Made by a program: the position numbers and the translations under genes. The notes beneath the pieces were generated by a model, which was not told where the DNA came from, searched no databases, and saw nothing but the letters and a program-made list of their open reading frames with translations. DNA of 64,000 bases from PALSA-555 sp963821325 (GTDB lineage: Bacteria; Actinomycetota; Acidimicrobiia; IMCC26256; PALSA-555), in NCBI GenBank assembly GCA_963821325.1, contig CAWGDC010000002.1:434001-498000 (forward strand). Direction: 5' to 3'. Each line of letters begins with the position of its first letter. Positions within the stretch are counted from its first letter, which is position 1. Shown here in pieces: positions 43,898 through 53,136 of this stretch.

Positions 43898-44509
43898 GTG
43901 GACCCCGAGCTGCTCGAGCACGCCCGCGCCGCGATCGGGTTCATGCCCGACGACGAGGGGCTCCGACTCCACGACGCCGGCTGCGCCGCCGCCCCGGTCG
44001 GGCCGCTGCTCGAGATCGGCAGCTACTGCGGCAAGTCGGCGATCTACCTCGGCGCCGCCGCCCGCGCCGGCGGGACCGTGCTGTTCAGCGTCGACCACCA
44101 TCGCGGCTCGGAGGAGAACCAGCCGGGCTGGGTGTGGCACGACGAGCGGCTCGTCGACCCCGACACCGGGCGCCTCGACACCCTCCCGTGGTTCCGGCGC
44201 ACCATCGCCGCGGCGGGGCTCGAGGACGTCGTCGTCGCGGTGATCGGCGACTCGCCGACCGTCGGTCGGTACTGGGCGACACCCCTCGGCCTGGTGTTCA
44301 TCGACGGCGGTCACGCCTTCGACGTCGCGCTCGCCGACTACGAGACCTGGGCACCCCACGTCGCCGCCGACGGGCTGCTCGTCTTCCACGACGTGTTCGA
44401 AGACCCCGCCGACGGCGGGCAGGCCCCGTTCGAGGTCTGGCGGCGCGCCGTCACCGACGGCTTCGTCCCCGCGTCGACCACCGGGTCGCTGCGGGTCCTG
44501 CGCCGCTGA
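43898..44509 (+). CDS. SAM-dependent methyltransferase, Methyltransf_24-like
   Basis: 203-residue Rossmann methyltransferase: LLEIGSYCGKSAIYLGAAAR is the SAM loop, LFSVDHHRGSEENQ the acidic second strand, and LGLVFIDGGHAFDVALADYE the GGH motif typical of this subgroup, often acting on sugars or antibiotic scaffolds. GTG start five bases after the mutase stop. It ends against the convergent toroid gene, the two stops sharing TGATCA. Confidence 0.75.
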   Translation: MDPELLEHARAAIGFMPDDEGLRLHDAGCAAAPVGPLLEIGSYCGKSAIYLGAAARAGGTVLFSVDHHRGSEENQPGWVWHDERLVDPDTGRLDTLPWFRRTIAAAGLEDVVVAVIGDSPTVGRYWATPLGLVFIDGGHAFDVALADYETWAPHVAADGLLVFHDVFEDPADGGQAPFEVWRRAVTDGFVPASTTGSLRVLRR

Positions 44510-45628
44510 TCAGTCGGTGCGGTGACGCCGCGGCGCGAGCTCGCGCTCGATCTCGGCGCCGGCCTCGATCAGCTCGTCAGCGGTCAGCCCCACCGGGAGG
44601 CCCTCCCCGCGGAACAGGCCAGCGGTCGGTCCGGTGCCGCCGAGCGCGTTGGCGGCGAGCACCACCGCGGCGGAGTTCCAGCTCGGCTGCTCGACGGGGA
44701 ACAGCTCGCCGGGCTCACCGAAGCGCCCACCGTCGAAGTTCGCGCCCGTCCAGTAGCCGCCACCGTCGGCGCGGAGGAACTGCACCCAGCCGAACAGCTC
44801 GCGGGCCTTGCGGTCGAGGCCGATGGCGTCGAGCGCCAGGACCAGCTCGCAGGTCTCGGCGGCCGTCACCCACGGCCGGTCCGAGACGCAGCGCACCCCC
44901 CGCCCGTCGACGACGAAGCGGTCCCAGAACGCCGCGATGCGGGCCTGCGCGGCGTCGCCGCGCAGCACCCCCCCGAGGATCGGGTAGTACCAGTCCATCG
45001 CCCAGCGGGCCTTGTCGAGGAACGCGTCGGGTCGGTGCGCGACGGCGATGGCCAGCGCGCCGAGCGACAGCTCCCAGTCGGGGCGCTCGTGGCCGAGCCG
45101 CTCGGCGATCGCGATGGCGCAGCGGACGCTGGCATGGATGCTCGACGAGCCGGTGAGCAGCGCTCCGTCGGCCGGCTGGTCGCCGCGCCACGCGACCTCG
45201 CCGGTCTCGGTCTGCCAGCCGAGCGCGAAGTCGATCGCCGGCTCGACCACCGGCCAGAACTCCTCGAGGAACGCGGTGTCGCCCGTCGCGACGTAGTGGT
45301 GCCAGACCCCGGTGGCGATGTAGCACGTCACGTTCGTGTCGAGCGCCGGGTCCTTCACGGCGCGGCCGATGTAGTAGGCGTGCCAGCAGCCGTCGGGCCG
45401 TTGCATCCCGCGCAGCCACTCGTAGGCCCGCTCGGCCGCCGCGTGGTGGTAGCCGACGTCGAGGGCCATGGCCGCCTCGACGAGGTTCCACGGGTCGGTG
45501 TGGTCCCCGGGGCTCCAGGGGATGTTGCCGTCGGGGAGCTGGAGGGCGGCGATCGCCTCGACCGTCGCGCGGAGGTCGACGGCGGTGACCGTCCCCGCGA
45601 CCGACGGGAGCGGGGGGCGCGGGCTCAC
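44510..45628 (-). CDS. alpha/alpha-toroid protein (prenyltransferase-like or six-hairpin glycosidase-like)
   Basis: 372-residue protein built of repeated helical hairpins with the repeats LQLPDGNIPWSPGDHTDPWN, GMQRPDGCWHAYYIG, WQTETGEVAWRGDQPADGAL and FLRADGGGYWTGANFD. Such QxxDGxW-type repeats occur in terpene cyclase/prenyltransferase-beta folds and in helical-toroid glycosidases; I cannot decide between them. It is the third gene of a minus-strand operon, overlapping the upstream methyltransferase (GTGA). No signal peptide, so cytoplasmic. Confidence 0.6.
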   Translation of the reverse strand: MSPRPPLPSVAGTVTAVDLRATVEAIAALQLPDGNIPWSPGDHTDPWNLVEAAMALDVGYHHAAAERAYEWLRGMQRPDGCWHAYYIGRAVKDPALDTNVTCYIATGVWHHYVATGDTAFLEEFWPVVEPAIDFALGWQTETGEVAWRGDQPADGALLTGSSSIHASVRCAIAIAERLGHERPDWELSLGALAIAVAHRPDAFLDKARWAMDWYYPILGGVLRGDAAQARIAAFWDRFVVDGRGVRCVSDRPWVTAAETCELVLALDAIGLDRKARELFGWVQFLRADGGGYWTGANFDGGRFGEPGELFPVEQPSWNSAAVVLAANALGGTGPTAGLFRGEGLPVGLTADELIEAGAEIERELAPRRHRTD

Positions 45629-46344
45629 GGCTCGTACCGCTGCGCGTAGACGACGAGGCTCTTGCCGAGCACCGGGTTCAGCGCCTGCTCGACCCTCGCC
45701 ATCACGGGGGCGCGGCCGGCGATCTGGCGGACGAGCAGGTCGTGATAGCGGCGCACCGCCCACGGCGGGTCGACACGGTGGACGCCGGTCGCGCACTTCA
45801 GCCACCAGTACGGCGAGTGCAGCGCGTGTGCGTGGTGCGAGCCGCGCAGCCAGCAGCCTGCTGCCTCGAGCTTCGTCTCGAGCTCATGCTGGTGGTAGAT
45901 GCGCACGTGACCGCCCGGGGTGTCGTGATAGCGGTGGTCGAGCGCCCAGCAGACCCGTTCGGGCCAGCGGGTCGGGACCGTCACCGCGAGCCGCCCCCCG
46001 GGGCGCAGCACCCGCACCAGCTCGCGGAGCGCGCCGGTGTCGTCGCCGACGTGCTCGAGCACCTCGGACGCGATCACCGCGTCGAACACGCCGTCGGGGA
46101 CGGCGAGGGCGAGAGCGTCGCCGTTGAGGACCCCGCCGGGCGCGCCGTCGGGCAGCTCTCCGGCGGCGAGCATGCCGCCGACCACCGCGCGCACGTCCTT
46201 CAGCTCGGCGTCGGAGCGGTCCAACGCCACGACGACGGCGCCGCGCCGCCACGCGGTGAAGGCGTGGCGGCCGCCGCCGCATCCCAGGTCGAGCACCCGG
46301 GAGCCCGGGCGGACCCCGAGCCGGTCGAAGTCGACGGTCAGCAC
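45625..46344 (-). CDS. class I SAM-dependent methyltransferase
   Basis: 239-residue methyltransferase with SRVLDLGCGGGRHAFTAWR, the acidic VVALDRSDAELKDV, and FDAVIASEVLEHVGDDTGAL, the pattern of Methyltransf_11/UbiE-like enzymes. C-terminal half is His/Trp/Tyr-rich (HHAHALHSPYWWLKCATG). The GTG at 46344 overlaps the end of the GT4 gene by seven bases, and its stop overlaps the toroid start. Probably methylates the product of the adjacent glycosyltransferase, by context. Confidence 0.8.
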   Translation of the reverse strand: MLTVDFDRLGVRPGSRVLDLGCGGGRHAFTAWRRGAVVVALDRSDAELKDVRAVVGGMLAAGELPDGAPGGVLNGDALALAVPDGVFDAVIASEVLEHVGDDTGALRELVRVLRPGGRLAVTVPTRWPERVCWALDHRYHDTPGGHVRIYHQHELETKLEAAGCWLRGSHHAHALHSPYWWLKCATGVHRVDPPWAVRRYHDLLVRQIAGRAPVMARVEQALNPVLGKSLVVYAQRYEP

Positions 46345-47606
46345 GACGCGGGGTGCTCGTCGAGGAGCGCCCGGTACTGATCGACGGTGCCCTCGGCGGT
46401 GCGCCGCCACGTGAACCGGTCGAGGACCCGGGCGCGGCCCGCCGCGCCGATCCGGTCGCTCAGCGCGGCGTCGTCGAGGGCGCGGGCGAGCGCGGTGGCG
46501 AGGGCCGACGGGTCGCCCGGCGGGACGAGCAGGCCGGTGTCGCCGTCCCGGCCGATCACCTCGGGCACCGCGCCGCCGGTGGTGCCCACCACGGGGACGG
46601 CGCAGGCCATCGCCTCGACCGCCGGGAGCGAGAAGCCTTCGTAGAGCGACGGGACGCACGCGACCTGCGCCTGGGCGTAGCGCTGGACGATGTCCTCGGT
46701 GGTCAGGTTGCTCTCGAATGTCACCGCGCGGCCGAGCCCGAGCTGCTCGATGCGCTGGGGGATCTTGCTCTTGGGCTTCGGGCGGCCGATCACCACCAGG
46801 TGCGCGTCGTCGCGCTCGGTGCGCAGCTTGGCGACGGCGTCGAGGAGATGCACGAGCCCCTTCATGGGCACGTCGGCGCTCGCCGTCGTCATGATCCGCC
46901 CCGGGACCCGCGCGACGGCCGGTCGGGGGCCGAACACGGTCGGGTCGACCCCGACCGGCACGACGTGGAGGCGGGCCCGCTCGACGCCCATCTGCTCGGC
47001 GATGTCACCCTTGGACGACTCCGATACGGTGACGAGCCGCGGGATGCGGCGCGCCACCTCCATCTGCATGCCGAGGAACCCGTACCAGCGGCGCAGCGTC
47101 GCCCGCCGCCACGGCCCGGAGGCGTGGGCCAGGTCGAGGTCCCGGTCGACGGTGATCGGGTGGTGGAGGGTGGCGAGCACCGGCCAGCCGTCCGTGTCCA
47201 TCATCGCCACCAGGCCACGGCCGAGGCACTGGTTGTCGTGGACCAGGTCGAAGTGGCCGCGCCGGCCCGCCAGCAGCCGGCGGGCCCGCAGGCTGAACGT
47301 GTACGGCTCCGGGAACCCTGCGGCGCACATGACGGCGAACTCGCGGGCGTCGATCGTGGTCCGCAGCTCGTGGGGCCAGGGGACCCGGAAGGGGTTCGTG
47401 GGCCGGTAGAGGTCCAGGCTCGGGACGCGCTCCAGCCGGGTCGGGTCGGCGAGATCCGGGTACGGCGGCCCCGACAGGACCGTCACCTCGTGGCCGAGGT
47501 CGGTGAGCTCGCGGACCAGCTCCCGGGTGTAGACGCCCTGCCCGCCGCAGTGGGGGTTGCCCCGGTAGACGAGATACGCGACGCGCAGGCGCTCCGGGGC
47601 GGGCAT
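46338..47606 (-). CDS. family 4 glycosyltransferase
   Basis: 422-residue GT-B retaining enzyme. Acceptor domain YLVYRGNPHCGGQGVYTREL; donor domain MTTASADVPMKGLVHLLDAV and PSLYEGFSLPAVEAMACAVP, the E-x7-E motif, with TGGAVPEVIGRDGDTG. First gene of the GT4-methyltransferase-toroid operon. The PHCGGQGVY opening is like enzymes using large lipid or glycan acceptors in actinobacteria, but the acceptor is unknown. Confidence 0.85.
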   Translation of the reverse strand: MPAPERLRVAYLVYRGNPHCGGQGVYTRELVRELTDLGHEVTVLSGPPYPDLADPTRLERVPSLDLYRPTNPFRVPWPHELRTTIDAREFAVMCAAGFPEPYTFSLRARRLLAGRRGHFDLVHDNQCLGRGLVAMMDTDGWPVLATLHHPITVDRDLDLAHASGPWRRATLRRWYGFLGMQMEVARRIPRLVTVSESSKGDIAEQMGVERARLHVVPVGVDPTVFGPRPAVARVPGRIMTTASADVPMKGLVHLLDAVAKLRTERDDAHLVVIGRPKPKSKIPQRIEQLGLGRAVTFESNLTTEDIVQRYAQAQVACVPSLYEGFSLPAVEAMACAVPVVGTTGGAVPEVIGRDGDTGLLVPPGDPSALATALARALDDAALSDRIGAAGRARVLDRFTWRRTAEGTVDQYRALLDEHPASC

Positions 47607-47645
47607 GAGGGGGCGAGCCTATCGGCCGAATACCGTGCAACTCCC

Positions 47646-49459
47646 GTGGGGCCCGTGCCGATCTCGCCTGCGATGCTGGCCCGCTCCCACACGGTCGCCG
47701 AGCCCCGCTGGTCACCCGACGGCCGTCGTCTCGGCTGGGTGGACGCGTTCGACGGGCGGGCCGACGTCCTCGTCGGCCCCGCCGACGGCACCGCGCCGGC
47801 CGTCGTGGTGACCGCCGACACGCCCGTTGCCCCGGTCGGCGCGTACGGCGGCGGGGCCTTCGCCTGGGTGGGACCCGACCGGCTGGTGGTGGCCGCCGCC
47901 GACGGCCGGCTGGTGCTGCTCGAGGGCGACGGCGCCCACCGCCGGGTCCTGTCGGGGGAGGGGCGAGCGGCCGCGCCCGCTGCGCCGCCGACGCCGGGCT
48001 GGGTGGCGTTCGTCCGCGACGGCGACGTCCGCTGCGAGGTCACCGTCGCCGGGCTCGACGGCGACGACGACCCGACGATCCTCAGCACGGCCGACTACGC
48101 GTGGGATCCGGCCTGCTCGCCGGACGGGCGGCTCGTGGCCTGGCACGAGTGGGACCTGCCGAACATGCCGTGGGACGGGTCGCGAATCGTCGTCGCCGGC
48201 CGCGACGGGCGCGCGCCGCTGATCGTGGCGGGCGGCGACCACGAGGCGGTCGGCCAGCCCGCGCTGGTCGCCCGACGGCCGCCGGCTCGGCTTCGTCACG
48301 GACCGCGACGGCTGGTGGAACGTGTGGACCGTCGCACCGGACGGCCACGACGCCCGCCCGGTGCTGCCCGAGGCCTGCGAGCAGGCCGAGCCGCCGTGGG
48401 GTCCGGGGCAGCGGTCCTACGCCTGGTCGCCCGACGGCGCGGCGGTCGCGCTCGTCCGCAACGAGGCCGGCTTCGGCCGGCTCGTCGTCGTCGGCCCCGA
48501 CGGCGTCACGGCGCGCGCCGCCGGCTGGCACCACGGCCTCGACTGGGGCCCGGCCGGGATCGCCGCGGTGCGCTCCGGTGCCCGCACGCCGAGCACCGTG
48601 ACCGTGCTCGGCGCGGCGGGCCGTCGTCTCGTCGCCCGTGGCCCTGTCGGCGGCTTCGAGACCGTCGGCCTCGAGGAGCCGGAGGCGGTGACGTGGCCCG
48701 GGGCCGAGGGGACGGCGGTGCCCGGGCTGCTCTGGCGGCCGACCCGTCCGCCGCCCGGCCCGGGGACGCGTCCGCCGCTGCTCGTCGACGTGCACGGCGG
48801 CCCGACCGGGCAGTCGACCGTGGCGTGGCGCGCCGCCCGCCCGTTCTTCACCAGCCGCGGCTGGGCGGTCCTCACCCCCAACCCGACCGGATCGACGGGC
48901 TACGGCCGCGCGTACGCCCAGGCGCTCGCGGGGGAGTGGGGCCGGCGCGACGTCGACGACGTCGCCGCCGGGATCCGCGCCGCGGGGGAGCGTGGCTGGT
49001 GCGACCCCGCCCGCGTCGTGGTGAGCGGCGGCAGCGCCGGCGCGCTGCACCGCGCTGCTCGTGTGCGTCCGGCATCCCGACCTCGTGCGCGCCGTGATCA
49101 GCCAGTACGGCGTCACCGACCTCGCGGGCCTGGCCGCGACGACGCACCGCTTCGAGTCCCGCTACCTCGACCGCCTCGTCGGCGTGCTGCCCCACGACGC
49201 CGACCGCTACCGGGAGCGTTCACCCGCGACGCACGCCGCGGCGCTCCGCGTCCCGCTGCTCGTGCTGCACGGCCGCGACGACCGCGTCGTGCCCGTCGAG
49301 CAGGCCGACGCGCTCGTCGCCGCGGTCCGCGCCGCCGGCGGGACGGTCGACGCGCACGTCTACGACGGCGAGGGACACGGCTGGTCGCGTCCCGCCACCG
49401 TCGAGGACGTCTACCGGCGCGTCGACGCGTTCCTGCGAGACCACGTCGTCGACGTCTGA
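47646..49459 (+). CDS. prolyl-oligopeptidase family (S9) peptidase (two frame breaks)
   Basis: About 604 residues: a seven-bladed beta-propeller with repeated WSPDG blades (EPRWSPDGRRLGWVDA, YAWSPDGAAVALVRN) followed by an alpha/beta hydrolase. Catalytic triad: Ser in VVSGGSAGAL, Asp in LHGRDDRVVPVEQ and His in GEGHGW. Extra bases near 48264 and 49048 break the frame; removing them gives QPAWSPDGRRLGF and GALTALLVCVRHPDL. Dipeptidyl or acylaminoacyl peptidase activity is likely. GTG 47646 is nine bases after TACCGT; ATG 47673 is an alternative. Confidence 0.82.
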
Positions 49460-49476
49460 GCGGGCAGAGTCGCCGC

Positions 49477-50139
49477 ATGGACTTCCAAGGGCCCCGACGA
49501 GGCGCCGACCGGGCCGTGCTCCTCGCGCACGGTGCCGGCGCGGACCGTCGCGCGCCGGCCCTCGTCGTGGTCGCCGACGCGCTCGCGGCCGCGGGCATCC
49601 CGTCGCTGCGCTTCGACTACCCGTACCGGGTCGCGGGCCGCCGGGCCCCCGACCGACCCGCGGCGCTCGCCGCCGCCACCCGCGACGCCGCCGCCGAGCT
49701 GGCCCGCCAGGCCGGGCTGGCCCCGGAGCGGCTCGTCCTCGGCGGTCGCTCGATGGGCGGGCGGGTCGCGTCGCTCGTCGCCGCCGAGGCCGACGACCCC
49801 GTCCCGGCGCTCGGCCTCCTGCTGCTCGGCTACCCGCTGCACCCCGCGGGGCGGCCCGACCGTCGCCGCGACGCCCACTTCGGGGCTCTGACCATGCCGG
49901 TCTGCTTCTGCTCGGGGACGCGCGACGCGCTGGCACCGCGCGCCGAGCTCACCCGCGCCGCCCGGCGCGTGAGCGGACCCGTCACGCTGCACTGGCTGGA
50001 GTCGGCCGACCACGGCTACCGGCCGCTGAAGTCCAGCGGCCGCAGCGTCGACGACGTGCTCGCCGAGGTCGCCGAGACTTCAGTCACATGGGTGCAATCG
50101 CTCCCTCCACCCCATCCGAACCACGGGAACGCAGCGTAA
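49477..50139 (+). CDS. alpha/beta hydrolase, KANL3/Tex30-like
   Basis: 220-residue small alpha/beta hydrolase. RAVLLAHGAGADRRAPAL has the oxyanion region, LVLGGRSMGGRVASLVAAE the nucleophile elbow (G-x-S-x-G), FCSGTRDALAPRAEL the Asp and WLESADHGYRPLK the His. This group (dienelactone-hydrolase-like, COG3571 style) has no agreed substrate. It follows the peptidase by 17 bases and is probably cotranscribed. Confidence 0.78.
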   Translation: MDFQGPRRGADRAVLLAHGAGADRRAPALVVVADALAAAGIPSLRFDYPYRVAGRRAPDRPAALAAATRDAAAELARQAGLAPERLVLGGRSMGGRVASLVAAEADDPVPALGLLLLGYPLHPAGRPDRRRDAHFGALTMPVCFCSGTRDALAPRAELTRAARRVSGPVTLHWLESADHGYRPLKSSGRSVDDVLAEVAETSVTWVQSLPPPHPNHGNAA

Positions 50140-50201
50140 ACGGCACGTAAAACGGCGAGAATTGTTCGTGATCCAGCGGGTCGGCCTGCGAGACTGGGCC
50201 C

Positions 50202-50723
50202 ATGCGAGTCCCCCGCACCTTCGCCTTCGTCGACCTCTGCGGGTTCACGCATTTCACCAACCGGCACGGCGACGAGCGCGCCGTCGACGTCTTGACCCGG
50301 TTCCGCTCGGTGGTGCGCGAGATCGGACCGACCTACGGCGTGCGCGTCGCGAAGTGGCTGGGTGACGGCGCCATGTTCGTCAGCACGTCGCGCGAGCCGG
50401 CCGTCGAGTCGATCCTGCACCTCGCGGGCCGGGCCGACGAGATCGGCGTCCGCCTGCCGCTGCGCGCCGGTCTCGCCGCCGGCGCGGTGATCATGTTCGA
50501 GGGCGACGACTACATCGGCGGGCCCGTCAACCTCGCGGCGCGGCTCTGCGACGCGGCGGAGCCGCGCGAGCTGCTCGCGACCGCCGAGCTCGCCGAGGCC
50601 GTCCCGCCGTGGGCCGCCGCGGTGCCCGTCGGGCCTCGCGAGATCTCCGGGTTCCCCACCGCCGTCGACGTCGTGCGCATCGAGGCCACGGTGGCCGTCC
50701 CGGTGGTCGGCGCCCGCGGGTAG
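50202..50723 (+). CDS. stand-alone class III nucleotide cyclase domain
   Basis: 173-residue protein consisting of little more than one cyclase homology domain. Metal-binding Asp in FAFVDLCGFTHFTN, the base-selecting Lys and second metal Asp in VAKWLGDGAMFVS, and the transition-state Asn/Arg in GGPVNLAARLCDAA all appear present, so catalysis is plausible and ATP the likely substrate. There is no sensor, HAMP or membrane part. Its TAG stop is inside the -10 element of the following gene. It would act as a homodimer in the cytoplasm. Confidence 0.8.
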   Translation: MRVPRTFAFVDLCGFTHFTNRHGDERAVDVLTRFRSVVREIGPTYGVRVAKWLGDGAMFVSTSREPAVESILHLAGRADEIGVRLPLRAGLAAGAVIMFEGDDYIGGPVNLAARLCDAAEPRELLATAELAEAVPPWAAAVPVGPREISGFPTAVDVVRIEATVAVPVVGARG

Positions 50724-50734
50724 GGTCGCCGGTC

Positions 50735-51562
50735 GTGGCCGACCCGAGCTACGACACGCTGCGGTTCGAGCGCCACGACCACGTCGGGTGGCTGCACCTC
50801 GCCCGCCCCGAGAAGCTCAACGCCTTCACCGCCCAGATGTGGCGGGAGCTCGGCGAGCTCGGGCGCCGCGTCGGTGACGACGCCGACCTGCGCGCCGTCG
50901 TCGTCATCGGCGAGGGCCGAGCCTTCTCGAGCGGCATCGACACGTCCGTGTTCACCGAGGGGACGGGCGCGGCCGTCCTCGAGGACCACGGCGACCGCCA
51001 CCCCGACCCGACGATCGCCGGGATCCTCGCCGTCCAGGACTCGTTCACGTGGCTCGAGGCGGCGCCCTACCCGACGATCGCCGCGGTGAAGGGCTACGCC
51101 TTCGGCGCCGGACTCCAACTCGCGCTGGCGTGCGACCTCCGCGTCCTCGGCACCGGCACGACGCTCGGGCTGCTCGAGCTGCAGTACGGGATCCTCCCCG
51201 ACCTCGGCGGGACGCAGCGCCTGCCTCGCCTCGTCGGCCCGTCGAAGGCACTGCAGCTCATCCTCACGGGCGCGCGGATCGACGCCGACGAGGCCGCACG
51301 GATCGGCCTCGCCGACGTCCTCGTCGCCGACGACGACGTCGAGGGCACGGCGCGTGCGCTCGCCGACACGATCGCCGCCCAGCCGCCGCTCGCGGTGCGC
51401 GGCACGAAACGCGCGGTGCACGCCGCGGTGTCGGGGTGCAGCATCCCCGACGGGCTGCTCGTCGAAGCCGAGGCGCAGGCGACGTGCCTCCGCTCGGCCG
51501 ACATGGCCGAGGCCATCGCCGCGTTCGTGGAGCAGCGGCCCCCCGTCTACCGGGGCGCCTGA
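50735..51562 (+). CDS. enoyl-CoA hydratase/isomerase family protein
   Basis: 275-residue crotonase. Oxyanion segments VIGEGRAFSSGIDTSVF and VKGYAFGAGLQLALACDLRV; the later catalytic region is LGLLELQYGILPDLGGTQRL, with a Glu at the first catalytic position. GTG 50735 lies eight bases after TAGGGT, the leaderless pattern. Acts on an acyl-CoA of unknown chain in fatty or branched acid breakdown. Confidence 0.88.
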   Translation: MADPSYDTLRFERHDHVGWLHLARPEKLNAFTAQMWRELGELGRRVGDDADLRAVVVIGEGRAFSSGIDTSVFTEGTGAAVLEDHGDRHPDPTIAGILAVQDSFTWLEAAPYPTIAAVKGYAFGAGLQLALACDLRVLGTGTTLGLLELQYGILPDLGGTQRLPRLVGPSKALQLILTGARIDADEAARIGLADVLVADDDVEGTARALADTIAAQPPLAVRGTKRAVHAAVSGCSIPDGLLVEAEAQATCLRSADMAEAIAAFVEQRPPVYRGA

Positions 51563-51601
51563 AGCCCGACGTCGCCACGGCCGACCGCGTACCATGCGCG
51601 G

Positions 51602-52887
51602 ATGGAACGCTACGTCGTGCGGCCCGGTGCTGCCCTGACCGGCACCGTCCGGGTGTCGGGCATGACCAAGAACGCCGGCTGCAAGCAGATGGCCGCCGCG
51701 CTGCTCGCGCCCGGGGTCACGACGCTGCGCAACATGACGCCCGTCGCCGACCTCGACGTCATGGTCGAGCTCCTCGAGGCGATCGGCGCGACCGTCCATC
51801 GAGACGGCGACGTCGTCCGCATCGACGCCGCTCGCCGACCTGGTCCCCGAAGCCCCCTACGAGCACGTGCGGCGGATGCGCGCGTCGATCAACGTGCTCG
51901 GCCCGCTCCTCGCCCGCTACGGGCGGGCCCGCGTCGCGATGCCCGGCGGGGACAACATCGGCAGCCGGAAGCTCGACATGCACTTCGCGGCGCTGACCGC
52001 GATGGGCGCCGAGCTCGACGTGCGTAACGGGTTCATCGAGGCACGCGTGCGAACGCGCTCGCCGGGGCGCGCCGGTCATGCTGGACTTCCCGAGCGTCGG
52101 CGCCACGGAGACCGTCCTCACCGCCGCGGTGCTGGCGAAGGGCGAGACCGTCATCGAGAACGCGGCACGCGAACCCGAGGTCGTCGACCTCTGCGCGTTC
52201 CTCGGCGAGATGGGCGCGCAGATCGACGGTGCCGGGACGTCGACGCTGCGGGTCGACGGCGTCCCCGAGCTCACCGCGACGGAGCACACCATCATCGGGG
52301 ACCGCATCGAGGCGGGCACGCTGCTCTTCGCGTGCGCGATCGCCGGCGGCGACATCGTCGTCGAGGGTGTCCCGCTCGCGCACCTCGAGACGGTGGCCCG
52401 GAAGCTCACCGCGATGGGCGTGACGGTCGGGCCCGCCCCGGACGGCATCGCGGCGGGTGCCGAGGGTCGCCGCGACCCGACCGACGTGCAGACGCTCCCG
52501 TTCCCGGGATTCGCGACCGACTTCATGCCGCTCGCCGTCGCGGCGCTGACGACGGCGCGCGGCACCGCGATCGTCACCGAGAACGTCTTCGACAACCGGT
52601 TCGTGTTCGTCGGCGAGCTGAACCGCATGGGCGCCGACGTCCGCACGGAGGGGCGTCACGCCGTCGTGCGCGGCGTGCCGCGCCTGTCGGGCGCACCGGT
52701 GCGTGCCCCCGACGTCCGGGCCGGCGCCGCGCTCCTCCTCGCCGGTCTCGCCGCCGACGGCGAGACCACCGTCGTCGACACCTACCCGGTGGCGCGCGGC
52801 TACGCCGACCTTCCCGGCCGCCTGCGCGCGCTCGGCGCCGACGTCCACGGCGAGGACGACGCCGACCGGGAAGACCCGGGAGCCTGA
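51602..52887 (+). CDS. murA: UDP-N-acetylglucosamine 1-carboxyvinyltransferase (two frame breaks)
   Basis: About 428-residue first committed enzyme of peptidoglycan synthesis. Catalytic Lys in VSGMTKNAGCKQM; the loop that carries Cys115 in E. coli is PGGDNIGSRKLDMHF here, with Asp (codon 51951-51953), as in mycobacteria, where it causes fosfomycin insensitivity. C-terminal signatures FPSVGATETVLTAAVL and RAGAALLLAGLAADGETTV are present. Extra bases near 51830 (giving IDALADLVPEAPYEH when removed) and 52050 break the frame. The ATG is six bases after TACCAT. Loss of murA would be lethal, so errors in sequence are inferred. Confidence 0.92.
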
Positions 52888-52892
52888 CGGCG

Positions 52893-53135
52893 GTGGACGC
52901 GCTCGTGGAGGCGGACGTGGTGCAGGCGATCGACGCCATCCGACCCGCGCTGCAGGCCGACGGGGGCGACATCGTGTTCCGTGACGTCGACGACAGCGGC
53001 GTGGTCCACGTCGAGCTCGTCGGCGCGTGCGGCACGTGCCCGATCTCGACGATGACCCTGAAGGTAGGTGTGGAGCGGATCATCAAGGACCGCGTCCCCG
53101 GCGTCTCCGCCGTCGAGGCCGTCGACGCCGCGTGA
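52893..53135 (+). CDS. NifU-like C-terminal domain protein
   Basis: 80-residue Nfu-type protein that binds and delivers Fe-S clusters. It has IDAIRPALQADGGDIVFRDV and the cluster-binding CxxC in GACGTCPISTMTLKVGVE. GTG start is six bases after the murA stop, so it is in the same transcript, and meaB follows by one base. Fe-S delivery and B12-mutase maintenance genes are thus neighbours. Confidence 0.9.
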   Translation: MDALVEADVVQAIDAIRPALQADGGDIVFRDVDDSGVVHVELVGACGTCPISTMTLKVGVERIIKDRVPGVSAVEAVDAA

Positions 53136-53136
53136 G

